Of a DNA stretch of 64,000 bases, positions 1 through 8,191 are shown one piece after another. Under the pieces are notes generated by a model. The model had not been told where the DNA came from and did no database searches. It saw nothing but the letters and a program-made list of their open reading frames with translations. Each line of letters starts with the position of its first letter. Position 1 is the stretch's first letter. Source of the DNA: an uncultured Erythrobacter sp. (GTDB taxonomy: Bacteria > Pseudomonadota > Alphaproteobacteria > Sphingomonadales > Sphingomonadaceae); contig CANLVN010000003.1 of assembly GCA_947494705.1 (NCBI GenBank), positions 310,001-374,000 on the forward strand. The letters run 5' to 3'. Made by a program: the position numbers and the translations under genes.

Positions 1-1677
1 CGGTGCGCTGCATGTTGCCCTCCGGTCCGAAGGCGAGGATCGCACCGCGCATCGAGGGCACCGAGTTGATGGTTGCCTCCGGGAAGCGCGCGGTGACGAG
101 ATCACGGAAATCCTCCTCGCGCTCAGGGGGCACGTCGAGCACGAAATATTCCGGCGCTTCCTTCGGGACATTCTGCTCGATATTTCCGTCGATCGAGGTC
201 TGGATCGCGGCCAGCAGGACGAACGCGGCAAGCCCGAAGCCCAGCGCGGTCACGAGCGCCGAAGTGGGCGCACCGGGGCGATGGATATTGGCAAGCGCGC
301 TACGCAGGAGCGGGTTGGACGGGCGCGGGGCCTTGCGCGCCGCATATTGCAAGCCGAAACCGAGCAGGGCGAGCAAGCCGAGCGCTCCGGCTGCCCCCGC
401 CAGGAACCCCGCGGTGAGCCACAATTGCCCGGTGGTCGTCAGCGCCAGCACGCAGATCGCCAGAAGGCCGATGCCCGTCACGATCAGCGCCCGCCGGTCG
501 CGCGAAAGCGGGACTATGCGGCTGCGCATGAGCGCCATTGCGGGATAGGACCGCGCACGCAACAACGGCGCCGCAGCAAATGCGAAGGCAACAAGCAGCC
601 CATAGGAGCCGGCCAGCAGGAGCGGCGCAGGCTCGATGACGAAGCCGCCCTCGACCGGCAACAATCCCTCCAGCGCGAGCCCGAGCAGAGGCGTCACGGC
701 AACCCCGGTCGCAAGGCCCAGCACGCTGCCCACCACGGCGGCTACCGCGATCTGCAGCGCATAGATGCGCACGATATCGCGAGAGGATGCGCCGAGCACC
801 TTGAGCGTGGCGATGCTCGCGCGGCGCTGATCGAGATAGGAGGAAACGCCGCCCGCGATCCCGATACCGGCGATCACCAGCGCGGCGAGCCCCACCAGCG
901 TAAGGAAGTCGCTCATCCGCGAAACGAACCGATCCGCACCGGGCGAGGCGCGGTCGCGGGTGCGGAAATCGAACCCCGCATTGGGGAAGGCCTCTTCGAG
1001 CGTTTCCTGAACCGCTTCCGGGTCGGTTGCGTCATCGGCGAAGGCGACGCGCACCTTTGTCTGGTAGAACGAACCGGGCTGGATCAAGCCCGCCTCCACC
1101 GGCACGTCGCGTGCGACCAGCAGCGTGGGGGCGAGCTGGAATCCTTCGGACAGCTTATCGGGTTCGTTGCCGATCACTCCCCGCACGGTCAGCGTGGTGG
1201 TTCCGATGCGGAACGTGTCGCCGACTTCGATGTCGAGCCGTTCCATTGCGCTTGTCGCGAGATAGGCGTCGGTGCCGGTCGGAGCGCCCGGTTCGGTGCC
1301 ATCGATCAGGGTAAACGTACCGAAGAGCGGCCAGTTGGAGCCGACCGCCTTCAACTCGACCGGCGCGGCCATGTCGCCTGTACGCGCCATCGCCTGCATC
1401 CGGTATCCGCTCGACAATTCACCATATTCGCCCAACGCGGCGGTTTCGTCGGGACTGAGGTCGCGTTGCCAGACTTCGACTTCGAGATCGCCGCCGAGCA
1501 ATTCCTGCCCGCTGGCTTCGAGTTCGCGCTCGATCGAGGCGGTCAGCGTACCGATCGCGGCGAGCGCGGCGGTGCCGAGGAAGATGCACACAAGCAGGAG
1601 CCGCAGCCCCTTGAAACGGGCATTCAGATCGCGTCGCGCAATCGTCCACGCCTCGCCCCAGCCAAGGCCGCTGGCAT
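1..1677 (-). CDS. FtsX-family ABC transporter permease (3' part outside window)
   Basis: This is the inner-membrane permease subunit of an ABC exporter of the YbbP/MacB-FtsX class. The frame is open from an ATG at 1677 to the window edge, giving 559 codons with no stop, so the C-terminus is missing. The N-terminus reads MNASGLGWGEAWTIARRDLN, followed by a hydrophobic helix at about residues 29-46 and a long periplasmic-type region, which is normal for the family. The ATG lies one base beyond the ATPase stop codon at 1678, so the two subunits are translationally coupled. The substrate cannot be read from sequence. In many proteobacteria this exporter sits beside a TesA-type lysophospholipase, as it does here. 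Confidence 0.85.
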
Positions 1678-2427
1678 TCACTCTGCGGCCTCTTTGTGCG
1701 ACGGATTGCGCGTGTCGGAGACGATCAGGCCGTCGGCCATGGTCAGCACCCGCTCGCATTTCGCGGCCAGCGCAGGGTCGTGCGTGATGATAAGCAGCGT
1801 CGCACCCGTTTCCGCGCGGCGGGCGAAGAGCAGTTCCACGATCTCTTCACCGGTCGACACGTCGAGATTGCCGGTCGGCTCGTCGGCGAAGATCAGGTCG
1901 GGGCGCGGCGCGGTGGCGCGGGCGATGGCAACGCGCTGTTGCTCGCCGCCCGACAATTGGGTGGGATAATGCCCGATGCGGTGGCCCAGGCCGACCGCTT
2001 CCAGTTCGGCTTCGGCGCGCTCGCTCGCATCCTTGCTGCCCGCCAGTTCCATGGGCGTGGCGACATTCTCGGTCGCGGTCATGGTCGGCAAGAGGTGGAA
2101 AGCCTGGAGCACGATCCCGATCCGTCCACGGCGTGCAGCGGCAAGGCCATCTTCGTCGAGGGTTGCGAAGTCCTGTCCGGCCACGGTCAGCGACCCGCCG
2201 CTGGCCCGTTCCAGCCCCGACAGCACCGCCATCAGCGAGCTCTTGCCCGAACCCGACGGGCCGAGCAGCGCGACCACCTCGCCATGCGCGATGTCGAGGT
2301 CGATACCCTTGAGAATATCGACCGGCGCCGCAGCGTTGCCGAGCGTGAGCGTGAGATTGCGAGCGCTGATCGCGGGACCGGATGCGCGCTCGGACGGGTG
2401 TGGAGAAGGGTTTGTCACGTTCACCAA
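1678..2427 (-). CDS. ABC transporter ATP-binding protein (YbbA/LolD type)
   Basis: This cytoplasmic ATPase drives the adjacent FtsX-type permease. The 249-residue protein has all the nucleotide-binding motifs: Walker A GPSGSGKS at 56-63, Q-loop Q108, signature LSGGEQQR at 158-165, Walker B LIFADE at 178-183 and switch His216. The length and the FADEPTGNLD block match the LolD/MacB/YbbA branch that pairs with FtsX-like permeases. It is the first gene of a two-gene operon and is divergent from the esterase starting at 2492, an arrangement typical of ybbA and tesA. YbbA-type is inferred mainly from this context; LolD cannot be excluded on sequence alone. Confidence 0.9.
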   Translation of the reverse strand: MVNVTNPSPHPSERASGPAISARNLTLTLGNAAAPVDILKGIDLDIAHGEVVALLGPSGSGKSSLMAVLSGLERASGGSLTVAGQDFATLDEDGLAAARRGRIGIVLQAFHLLPTMTATENVATPMELAGSKDASERAEAELEAVGLGHRIGHYPTQLSGGEQQRVAIARATAPRPDLIFADEPTGNLDVSTGEEIVELLFARRAETGATLLIITHDPALAAKCERVLTMADGLIVSDTRNPSHKEAAE

Positions 2428-2491
2428 ATGGGATAGGAGCAGGAAGGAGGCAAGTAACAGCCGGTATCAATCAGGACTTTCGCAGATCGAT

Positions 2492-3223
2492 ATGAACTTT
2501 TTGCAGAACAATTGCCTTTCGATACGTACCAGATGGGCGCTCGGTTTCATTTCGGCGCTCGCTTTGGCCGGTTGCGGGGCCGAGGCTCCCGTCGAGGAGC
2601 CCGACGGCACCATCGCCGACAATGAGATGGCGATTCCGGTCATGGGCGAGGAAGTGCGCATCGTGGCCTTCGGTGACAGCCTGTTCGCAGGCTACAACCT
2701 CGCCGAGGAGGAGGGTTATCCCGAGCGCCTCGAAGCGGCCCTGCGCGGGCGCGGAATCAATGCACGGGTTATCGATGCGGGCGTTTCGGGCGATACGAGC
2801 GCGGCAGGACGCGACCGGATCGATTTCGTGCTGGAGGCGCAGGAGGAAAAACCCGACCTGTTCATTCTCGAACTGGGCGGCAACGACCTGATCCGCTCCA
2901 TCCAGCCCGACGAGACGCGCGCCAATTTCGACGCCATGCTGAGCAAGCTGGAAGAGGCCGACATTCCCGTGCTCATCATGGGTATGCGCTCGCCCGCCAA
3001 TTACGGCCCGGAATATCAGGAACAGTTCGACTCGATCTATGCGGACATGGCGGAGAAATACGACACTGCCCTGATCCCGTTCTGGCTGGAGGATATCTAC
3101 CAGGACCAGACCCTGTTCCAGGACGACCGCATTCATCCCACTGCGGAAGGGGTCGAGACGCTGGTGGCCTCAACCGTGAACGAGGTCGAAGCCGCTCTGC
3201 CGGAGGATGGCGAAGAGAGCTAA
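2492..3223 (+). CDS. tesA: Lipoprotein SGNH/GDSL arylesterase-lysophospholipase (TesA-like)
   Basis: This 243-residue SGNH hydrolase probably cleaves acyl esters or thioesters in the periplasm. The start at ATG 2492 gives a lipoprotein signal peptide with lipobox LAGC at Cys28, where an earlier in-frame start would bury it. The nucleophile motif FGDSLFAG has Ser63, block III contains GGND, and the C-terminal catalytic dyad is the DRIHP motif. The acidic, proline-rich stretch after the lipidated cysteine is a linker. It faces the ABC exporter genes divergently. Its stop codon overlaps the convergent recF stop by four bases. E. coli TesA has an ordinary signal peptide, so the lipidation is a lineage feature. 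Confidence 0.88.
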   Translation: MNFLQNNCLSIRTRWALGFISALALAGCGAEAPVEEPDGTIADNEMAIPVMGEEVRIVAFGDSLFAGYNLAEEEGYPERLEAALRGRGINARVIDAGVSGDTSAAGRDRIDFVLEAQEEKPDLFILELGGNDLIRSIQPDETRANFDAMLSKLEEADIPVLIMGMRSPANYGPEYQEQFDSIYADMAEKYDTALIPFWLEDIYQDQTLFQDDRIHPTAEGVETLVASTVNEVEAALPEDGEES

Positions 3224-4296
3224 AGCCGTTCCAGGCTACCTGCGCTGACCCGCCACACCGCCGCTTCGGCTTCGATGTCGGAAAAAGGCGCGAGTTCGGT
3301 GCCTGTCATCCACACCTGCGCCTTTCCGGCGCGCAACCGTTCGAACAGGGCGCGGCGGCGGACCGGGTCGAGATGGGCCGCAACCTCGTCCAGCAACAGC
3401 ACGCTGGGGCACCCCGACGAGGCGAGCACGCCATGCGCGAGCGTGATGGCGATCAGCATCGCCTTTTGCTCCCCGGTCGAACACGAGGCGGCGGGTTGGC
3501 CGGTTCCGTCCATCACCACCTCCAGCTCGTCTCTATGAGGGCCGGTGAGCGCACGCCCGGCTGCCGCATCGCGCGGACGGGCGCGCGCGAATTCGGCCAG
3601 CAGCTCTTCGGGCGTGGTCGGGCCGCCGGCACGATAGGTCAGGATCGGGCGGGCAAAGGGTTCGGCGGGCAGGGCGGAAAGCTCGTCTGCAAGCCGTGCG
3701 ACCAATGAGGCACGGGTCTGTGCCACGCTTGCCCCATGTTGCGCGGCCTGCGCCTCGATCGCGTCGAGCCAGCGTGCATCTTTGCGCTCTTCGAGCAGGC
3801 GGTTGCGCTCCCGCAGGGCAGTCTCCAGCTGGTTGACGGCGCGCGCGTGACCCGGTTCGATTGCCAGCGCCATCCGGTCGACAAAGCGTCGCCGCGCGCC
3901 CGCGCTGTCTGTGAACAGCCCATCCATCGCCGGGGTGAGCCATCCGACCGCGTGCCATTCGGACAGCGCGCTGGCGCTCGCATCGGCGCCGTTGATACGC
4001 ACCAGTCGCCGATTTGGCCGAGCCGGGTCGGTATAGGTGCCCATGCGCGCGGAGACCTGACCCTGTTCGATCAGGCTGGCGCCGATTGCAAAGGCACCGG
4101 TCGCGTCCTGCTTTGCCAGTTCGGGCAGGGCAGCACGACGTAGGCCGCGACCGGGACTGAGCAGCGAGATCGCTTCGAGCACGTTGGTCTTTCCCGCGCC
4201 GTTCTCGCCCACCAGCAGGTTGAAATGTGCGGTGTCGACCAGTTCGCTGGCCGCGTGGTTGCGGAAGTTCTGGAGGGTGATTTTCGCGAGCGCCAT
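3220..4296 (-). CDS. recF: DNA replication and repair protein RecF
   Basis: RecF is an ABC-type ATPase that helps load RecA at single-strand gaps and double-strand/single-strand junctions. The ATG at 4296 gives MALAKITLQNFRNH, the usual RecF N-terminus; an upstream ATG at 4317 is possible but adds a non-conserved leader. Walker A is GENGAGKT at 30-37. The late SVLLLDEVAAHLD block is Walker B and the signature-side motif is SCSTGEQKAM. The product is 358 residues, normal for the family. The gene stands alone, away from dnaA and dnaN, as is common in alphaproteobacteria. It converges with the esterase gene and their stops overlap. Confidence 0.95.
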   Translation of the reverse strand: MALAKITLQNFRNHAASELVDTAHFNLLVGENGAGKTNVLEAISLLSPGRGLRRAALPELAKQDATGAFAIGASLIEQGQVSARMGTYTDPARPNRRLVRINGADASASALSEWHAVGWLTPAMDGLFTDSAGARRRFVDRMALAIEPGHARAVNQLETALRERNRLLEERKDARWLDAIEAQAAQHGASVAQTRASLVARLADELSALPAEPFARPILTYRAGGPTTPEELLAEFARARPRDAAAGRALTGPHRDELEVVMDGTGQPAASCSTGEQKAMLIAITLAHGVLASSGCPSVLLLDEVAAHLDPVRRRALFERLRAGKAQVWMTGTELAPFSDIEAEAAVWRVSAGSLERL

Positions 4297-4452
4297 GGTC
4301 GGCGCAGCGGGTAGCACGGGCGTTGCGAAAGGCCATCACAAACAGGCCGAAATTGCCCATCCTAACATATGGCAAATTTCCCCAACCTTTCGGATTGATG
4401 AACGGACAGTTCAGGTTGCGTGGGTGTCAAGACCGCAGAAATCAGCCGTTTT

Positions 4453-4486
4453 TCAAGTTTGGCACGCCTCCTGCAATGTTGTTGGT
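4453..4486 (+). promoter_or_regulatory. Sigma-54 (-24/-12) promoter of the small-peptide/pspC operon
   Basis: The text TTGGCACGCCTCCTGCA has GG at 4461-4462 and GC at 4473-4474 with exactly ten bases between. It fits the RpoN consensus TGGCACG-N4-TTGCA with one mismatch. It lies 54 bases upstream of the first small ORF. Phage-shock operons are classically driven by sigma-54 and the enhancer-binding protein PspF, which agrees with pspC lying downstream. No PspF gene is in the window. Confidence 0.75.
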
Positions 4487-4528
4487 GTCCCCCGGATGGA
4501 CCGGGAGAACACAAACAGGAGACTTAAA

Positions 4529-4639
4529 ATGACTACCACGAACTTCTCGAACCGCCTGACCGCCGCCGCTTTCTCGCTGGTCATCTCAGCCGCGATGTTC
4601 GCCTACGCCATCGTTCCCGCAACCCCCACGCTTGCCTGA
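4529..4639 (+). CDS. 36-residue membrane peptide, first of a tandem trio
   Basis: This short ORF starts at ATG 4529 with a GGAG ribosome site eight bases upstream. The product has a polar N-terminus (MTTTNFSNRL), a single hydrophobic segment at about residues 11-30 and the ending FAYAIVPATPTLA. It closely resembles the next ORF in length and pattern: RL-AAA, a hydrophobic run, then FAYAI-P. It is the first gene after the sigma-54-type promoter, in a cluster that ends with pspC. I do not recognise a named family. A small phage-shock-associated inner-membrane peptide is an inference from context only. Confidence 0.65.
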   Translation: MTTTNFSNRLTAAAFSLVISAAMFAYAIVPATPTLA

Positions 4640-4676
4640 TCTGACGCAAGCCACTTCATCAAAGGACCAAGACACC

Positions 4677-4787
4677 ATGTTCAATTCCGATGTCGCCAAC
4701 CGCCTCGCCGCAGCCGCTCTGTCGGTCGTGCTCAGCGCAAGCGTTTTCGCCTATGCGATCATCCCCGGTAACCCGCCGATCGCCTGA
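4677..4787 (+). CDS. 36-residue membrane peptide, second of a tandem trio
   Basis: ATG 4677 is preceded by AAGGA ten bases upstream. The 36-residue product begins MFNSDVANRL and carries one hydrophobic helix ending FAYAIIPGNPPIA. It matches the upstream ORF nearly position by position, which points to a tandem duplication. The product could be a membrane-inserted peptide or a cleavable leader; the FAYAI-P-P-A ending recurs in both copies, so it is probably under selection. No function is known to me. The cluster context (sigma-54 promoter upstream, pspC downstream) suggests envelope-stress induction. Confidence 0.65.
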   Translation: MFNSDVANRLAAAALSVVLSASVFAYAIIPGNPPIA

Positions 4788-4815
4788 TCCCACTCTTTCC
4801 CGAGGACCCCAAAAG

Positions 4816-4977
4816 ATGTATTCCTTCTTCGAACTTTCCGGCAGCCGCGCGGCCCGTACCGCAGCCGCAGCCGCCGGTTCGCTGATTATCACCGCTGTCC
4901 TGATGGTGCCCACATTGTCCGGCGCCTTCGCCCCGGCCAGCCCGACCGCAACCCTGACCACCGGAGTGCTCGCATGA
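4816..4977 (+). CDS. 53-residue alanine-rich membrane peptide, third of the trio
   Basis: ATG 4816 has a GAGGA ribosome site nine bases upstream. The 53-residue product begins MYSFFELSGSRAARTAAAAAG and has one hydrophobic stretch at about residues 18-36, then a Pro/Thr/Ala-rich tail. It keeps the R-AAA-SL-I-A pattern of the two preceding peptides but is longer at both ends. Its stop overlaps the pspC start as ATGA at 4974-4977, so the two are translationally coupled. This places the peptide in the same response as PspC. Function is unknown. Confidence 0.65.
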   Translation: MYSFFELSGSRAARTAAAAAGSLIITAVLMVPTLSGAFAPASPTATLTTGVLA

Positions 4978-5189
4978 ACAATCTGACCAACAATCCGGGC
5001 GGTGGCCCGCCTTCGAACAAGTTCCGCCTCGACAAGCACAATGCAAAGCTGATGGGCGTATGTTCGGGCCTGGGCAATTACACCGAGACCGATCCGATGC
5101 TGTGGCGTCTGGGGTTTGTCGTCTGCACCCTGCTGGGCATCGGTTTCCCGATCCTCATCTACCTGGCCATCGGCCTGATCGCAGACTGA
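4974..5189 (+). CDS. pspC: PspC domain protein
   Basis: This 71-residue inner-membrane protein has a PspC domain over almost its full length: FRLDKHNAKLMGVCSGLGNY, followed by a helical hairpin and the hydrophobic segment LGIGFPILIYLAIGLIA. PspC acts as a membrane sensor that releases or recruits PspA and PspF during envelope stress. The start overlaps the preceding stop codon (ATGA). pspA and pspB are not adjacent, so this is a satellite psp operon. A strong terminator follows at 5258. Confidence 0.88.
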   Translation: MNNLTNNPGGGPPSNKFRLDKHNAKLMGVCSGLGNYTETDPMLWRLGFVVCTLLGIGFPILIYLAIGLIAD

Positions 5190-5257
5190 TGCGCGTGGCA
5201 CCTTAAAAGCTGAACCCGGTTTTCGGGCCAGCCACGCCTACAGAATTGGAAAACCGG

Positions 5258-5285
5258 GAGGGGCCTTTTCGGCCCCTCTCTTTTT
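5258..5285 (+). terminator. Rho-independent terminator after pspC
   Basis: An eight-base stem GAGGGGCC/GGCCCCTC with a TTTTC loop (5258-5278) is followed by TCTCTTTTT. It ends the pspC operon. It also lies just past the stop of the convergent SDR gene at 5290. Confidence 0.88.
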
Positions 5286-5289
5286 GGCG

Positions 5290-6072
5290 CTACATAGCGG
5301 AAATGCCGCCATCCAGCTTGATCTCCGCGCCCGTCATAAAGCGGCTTTCATCGCTGGCCAGATAGACCACCGCGTTGGCGATATCGTTCGGCTCTCCAAC
5401 GAATTTGAGCGGGATCTGACGAGCCAGCTTCTCCATCAGCACATCCTTGTCGAGGCTATGCGCGCGCGCCGTGCCGTCGAGGATCGGCGTATCGACAAAG
5501 GTCGGATGCACCGAATTGCAGCGGATCTGCATGTTCTTCTTCGCACAATGCAGCGCGATCGACTTCGACAGCATCCACACCGCCGCTTTCGACGAATTGT
5601 AGGCGGGCATGGTGTCGCTGGCGATCAGCCCGGCGATGCTGGAGATGTTGATGATCGAGCCTGGCGCGTGCTCGCGCATCAGCGGCAGGGCCTTCTGGCA
5701 ACCGTGAAAGATCGAATCGACATTGATCGCAAAGCAGCGCTTCCAGCCTTCGAAATCGCATTCCTCGATATTGCCCGGCACGCCGATCCCGGCATTGTTC
5801 ACCAGCACGTTGAGCCCGCCCATTTGATCGCGCGCGGCGTCGACGGCCGCTTCCCACGCGGCGGGATCGGTGACGTCGTGAGCGATGCTGAACGCGGTGC
5901 CGTCGCCCATCTCGGCGTTGACGATGTCAGCCGTCTGCGCCGCGCCTTCGCCGTTGATGTCGGTCGCCAGCACCCGCGCGCCTTCCTGTGCCAGCCGGAT
6001 GCAATGCGCGCGGCCAAGGCCCTGTGCAGCGCCAGTCACCAGTGCGAGTTTGCCTTCGCAGCGTTTCGTCAT
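5290..6072 (-). CDS. Short-chain dehydrogenase/reductase
   Basis: This 260-residue classical SDR oxidoreductase carries the NAD(P)-binding motif TGAAQGLG (13-20), NNAG (92-95), catalytic Ser144/145, Tyr158 and Lys162 in YNSSK, and the C-terminal GAEIKLDGG. Asp38 at the end of beta-2 (ATDIN) favours NAD(H) over NADP(H). The pattern resembles the 3-alpha/20-beta-hydroxysteroid dehydrogenase group, but the substrate cannot be read from the sequence. The start overlaps the Nudix gene stop by four bases (ATGA), so it is the second gene of a Nudix-SDR operon. Confidence 0.88.
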   Translation of the reverse strand: MTKRCEGKLALVTGAAQGLGRAHCIRLAQEGARVLATDINGEGAAQTADIVNAEMGDGTAFSIAHDVTDPAAWEAAVDAARDQMGGLNVLVNNAGIGVPGNIEECDFEGWKRCFAINVDSIFHGCQKALPLMREHAPGSIINISSIAGLIASDTMPAYNSSKAAVWMLSKSIALHCAKKNMQIRCNSVHPTFVDTPILDGTARAHSLDKDVLMEKLARQIPLKFVGEPNDIANAVVYLASDESRFMTGAEIKLDGGISAM

Positions 6073-6650
6073 TTCGTTGGTTCTCCCAGATATTCAGGTG
6101 TCATCAGCATCGCAATGCGCACATCGACGCCGTGTCCGGCTTCGCGCCATTCGGCAACGAAATCAGACAGGCCGGATAGCGGCACGCGGTGCACGACAAT
6201 GTTCTCGCTGTCGGTCCCGCCGCCTTCGCTGACCTTGGTCAGTCCGGTCGCGCGAAGCAGGGTGAAGCATTCGGAGACCATGCCCGGCGAGGAGTAGAAC
6301 TCGCCCAGCACTTCGAGTTTATCGGCAGCATAGCCGGTCTCTTCCTCCAGCTCGCGCGCAGCGGCCTCGGTCGCTTCCTCGTCATTCTTGCCATCGTCGT
6401 CGCCCACCAGGCCGGCAGGAATTTCGAGGCAGAACCGACCCAGCGGCACGCGGTACTGGCTCACGAGGATGACGTGGCGCGTGCCGTCCGCGTCTTCGTC
6501 CAGCGCGATGATCGCGGCGGCACGGATGCCGCGCGCGCGACCGACATACTCCCACCGTCCGCGCTGTTTGGCGACGATGAATTTGCCCTGCCAGCGCACC
6601 TCTTCGGGTTTGTCGGCGTCAGGGTCTCTCTGCATGTCGGAAAAGCTCAT
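6069..6650 (-). CDS. Nudix hydrolase, ADP-ribose pyrophosphatase type
   Basis: This is a 193-residue Nudix hydrolase. The catalytic box appears as EEATEAAARELEEETGY, supplying the metal-binding REL-EE core. The stretch before it (IPAGLVGDDDGKNDEE) is longer than the canonical G-x5-E, a small insertion within the Nudix box. The PAGL motif upstream and the overall length favour ADP-ribose or nucleotide-sugar hydrolysis (NudF-like). It is the first gene of an operon with the SDR. The exact substrate is not inferable. Confidence 0.85.
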   Translation of the reverse strand: MSFSDMQRDPDADKPEEVRWQGKFIVAKQRGRWEYVGRARGIRAAAIIALDEDADGTRHVILVSQYRVPLGRFCLEIPAGLVGDDDGKNDEEATEAAARELEEETGYAADKLEVLGEFYSSPGMVSECFTLLRATGLTKVSEGGGTDSENIVVHRVPLSGLSDFVAEWREAGHGVDVRIAMLMTPEYLGEPTK

Positions 6651-6661
6651 GGGAGCCAGCC

Positions 6662-7336
6662 CTAGACTTCGATCAGGCGGTCCGGCAACTCGTTTTCGTC
6701 GTGTTCCTCGCGCGGGAAATGCTGCGCAAGGACCCAGCCGACATCGCGCACGCCCGCCGCCATGCCATTGGCGATGCGACCGCGTTTGATGAGGCCCAGC
6801 ATATCGCCCATCGCCTCGCCCCAGACTTCGGCATCGACCTTTGCCGCGATGCTTTCGTCCGCGACGATCTCCGCGCGGTGTTCGCGCATCGAGAGATAGA
6901 TAAGCACGCCGGTGCGGCCATGGGTGCGGCGTTCGGCGCCGACCTTGAAGTGCTTGATAGCCTGAGCGTGGGCGCGCGAGGTCTTGAGCGGTCCGGGGAT
7001 CAGCGCGAATTTGAGCGGCTCGATCAGCTGCATCGCCCAGCCGAAAACGAAGGCGATAAGGCCGAGGCCGATCGTCATGCTGGCAAGCTCACCCGTGGTC
7101 CATTCATGGCTCCATCCGCCGATCAGCGCGTCCCACAAGTTCAGGAAGGGCCGGGGCAGGGCGGCAAATAGGCTCATCGCGGTAAACGCCAGCGCCGCAG
7201 CCCACAGCAGGGCCACGTCATGATAGTCGTCGCTGCGGTCGGCGAGCACAGTGACGATTTCGCCCGATGTCTGCGTTTCGGCTTCGCCCACTGCGTCGGA
7301 TACGATCTTGTGTTCGTCAGGTGTCAGATAAGCCAT
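6662..7336 (-). CDS. TPM-domain membrane protein
   Basis: The 224-residue protein begins with a TPM-type region (TPDEHKIVSDAVGEAETQTSGEI). Two or three membrane segments follow at about residues 40-110. A C-terminal TPM-like block contains GRTGVLIYLSMREHRAEIVAD. TPM proteins such as YgcG are extracytoplasmic or membrane proteins often paired with LemA. It is the last gene of the lemA operon, three bases after the Gly-rich TPM protein. Function is not established; an envelope role is inferred from the family and neighbours. Confidence 0.8.
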   Translation of the reverse strand: MAYLTPDEHKIVSDAVGEAETQTSGEIVTVLADRSDDYHDVALLWAAALAFTAMSLFAALPRPFLNLWDALIGGWSHEWTTGELASMTIGLGLIAFVFGWAMQLIEPLKFALIPGPLKTSRAHAQAIKHFKVGAERRTHGRTGVLIYLSMREHRAEIVADESIAAKVDAEVWGEAMGDMLGLIKRGRIANGMAAGVRDVGWVLAQHFPREEHDENELPDRLIEV

Positions 7337-7339
7337 GTC

Positions 7340-8191
7340 TTACCACCCCCCGGAGGCGCCGCCGCCCCCGAATGAACCGCCGCCGCCGGAGAAGCCGCCG
7401 CCAAAGCCGCCGCCTCCGCCACCGCCGCCGCCGGACATCGCGCCGCGCGCAATCGCGCTGCCGATTTCCCACAGGATGATATTGCCGACCACGCCGCCCA
7501 TACCGCCGCCGTCATCGTCATCGTCGTGGCGCTTGCCCCATGGGCCTTTGCCCTTGGAGCGGTACCTGCGCTTGCGACGCGAACCGCGGATGATCGGAAG
7601 GACGAAGAAGAAGAACATGAAGCCCAGCCAGATGAACGCTCCGACCGGGAAGCCGCCATCGCTCGACCGCGCCTCGGTCGCTTCCTGCGCGACGCGAGCG
7701 GCTTCTTCGGGGGGTAGTTGCAGTTGGTTGACGATGGCATCGGTGCCCGCGACGATACCGCCGGGATAGTCGCCATCGCGGAACTCGGGCAGGATCTGGT
7801 TCTGGATGATGAGAGCGGACAGCGCGTCGGTCAGATAGCCTTCGAGCCCATAGCCGACCTCGATCCGCACCTTGCGTTCGTTCGGTGCGACCAGCAACAG
7901 CGCGCCGTCATTGCGCTCTTCATCGCCCAGACCCCATTCGCGGCCCAGCTGATATCCGTAATCGGAGATGTCATAGCCATCGAGCGTGGGCACGGTGGCA
8001 ACGACCAACTGCCGCTGCGACTGCGTCTCCAGCGCCTCCAGCTTCGCGGTCAGCTGCGCTTCGACATCGGCGGGAATGATATCCGCATTGTCGACAACGC
8101 GCCCCGTGAGCGCGGGAAACTCGGGCTGAGCGGCCGCGGGAGACGCGACGAGCGCCAAGAGTGCAGCGAAAAGGAGAGCAAGGCCTCTCAT
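7340..8191 (-). CDS. YgcG-like TPM-domain protein with Gly-rich tail
   Basis: This 283-residue protein has a cleavable signal peptide (cut after about residue 21, AQP). A full TPM domain follows, with VVDNADIIP near the start and the core GLGDEERNDGALLLVAPNERKVRIEVGYGLEG. There is then a transmembrane helix (WLGFMFFFFVLPII), a basic stretch and a tail of GGG/GGF/GGS repeats ending GASGGW. The architecture is that of YgcG proteins. Its start overlaps the stop of the upstream TPM paralogue by four bases. The Gly-rich tail is low-complexity coding sequence, not a DNA repeat element. Confidence 0.85.
   Translation of the reverse strand: MRGLALLFAALLALVASPAAAQPEFPALTGRVVDNADIIPADVEAQLTAKLEALETQSQRQLVVATVPTLDGYDISDYGYQLGREWGLGDEERNDGALLLVAPNERKVRIEVGYGLEGYLTDALSALIIQNQILPEFRDGDYPGGIVAGTDAIVNQLQLPPEEAARVAQEATEARSSDGGFPVGAFIWLGFMFFFFVLPIIRGSRRKRRYRSKGKGPWGKRHDDDDDGGGMGGVVGNIILWEIGSAIARGAMSGGGGGGGGGFGGGFSGGGGSFGGGGASGGW

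Noticed and set aside
281..1969. A 562-codon open frame on the plus strand across the ABC transporter genes
   Set aside because: It is antisense to the well-supported permease and ATPase, its composition is Arg/His-rich, and it has no recognisable domain. It is a GC-rich shadow.
7340..7440. GGG-rich tandem repeat DNA
   Set aside because: It encodes the Gly-rich tail of the YgcG-like protein and is explained by coding sequence.
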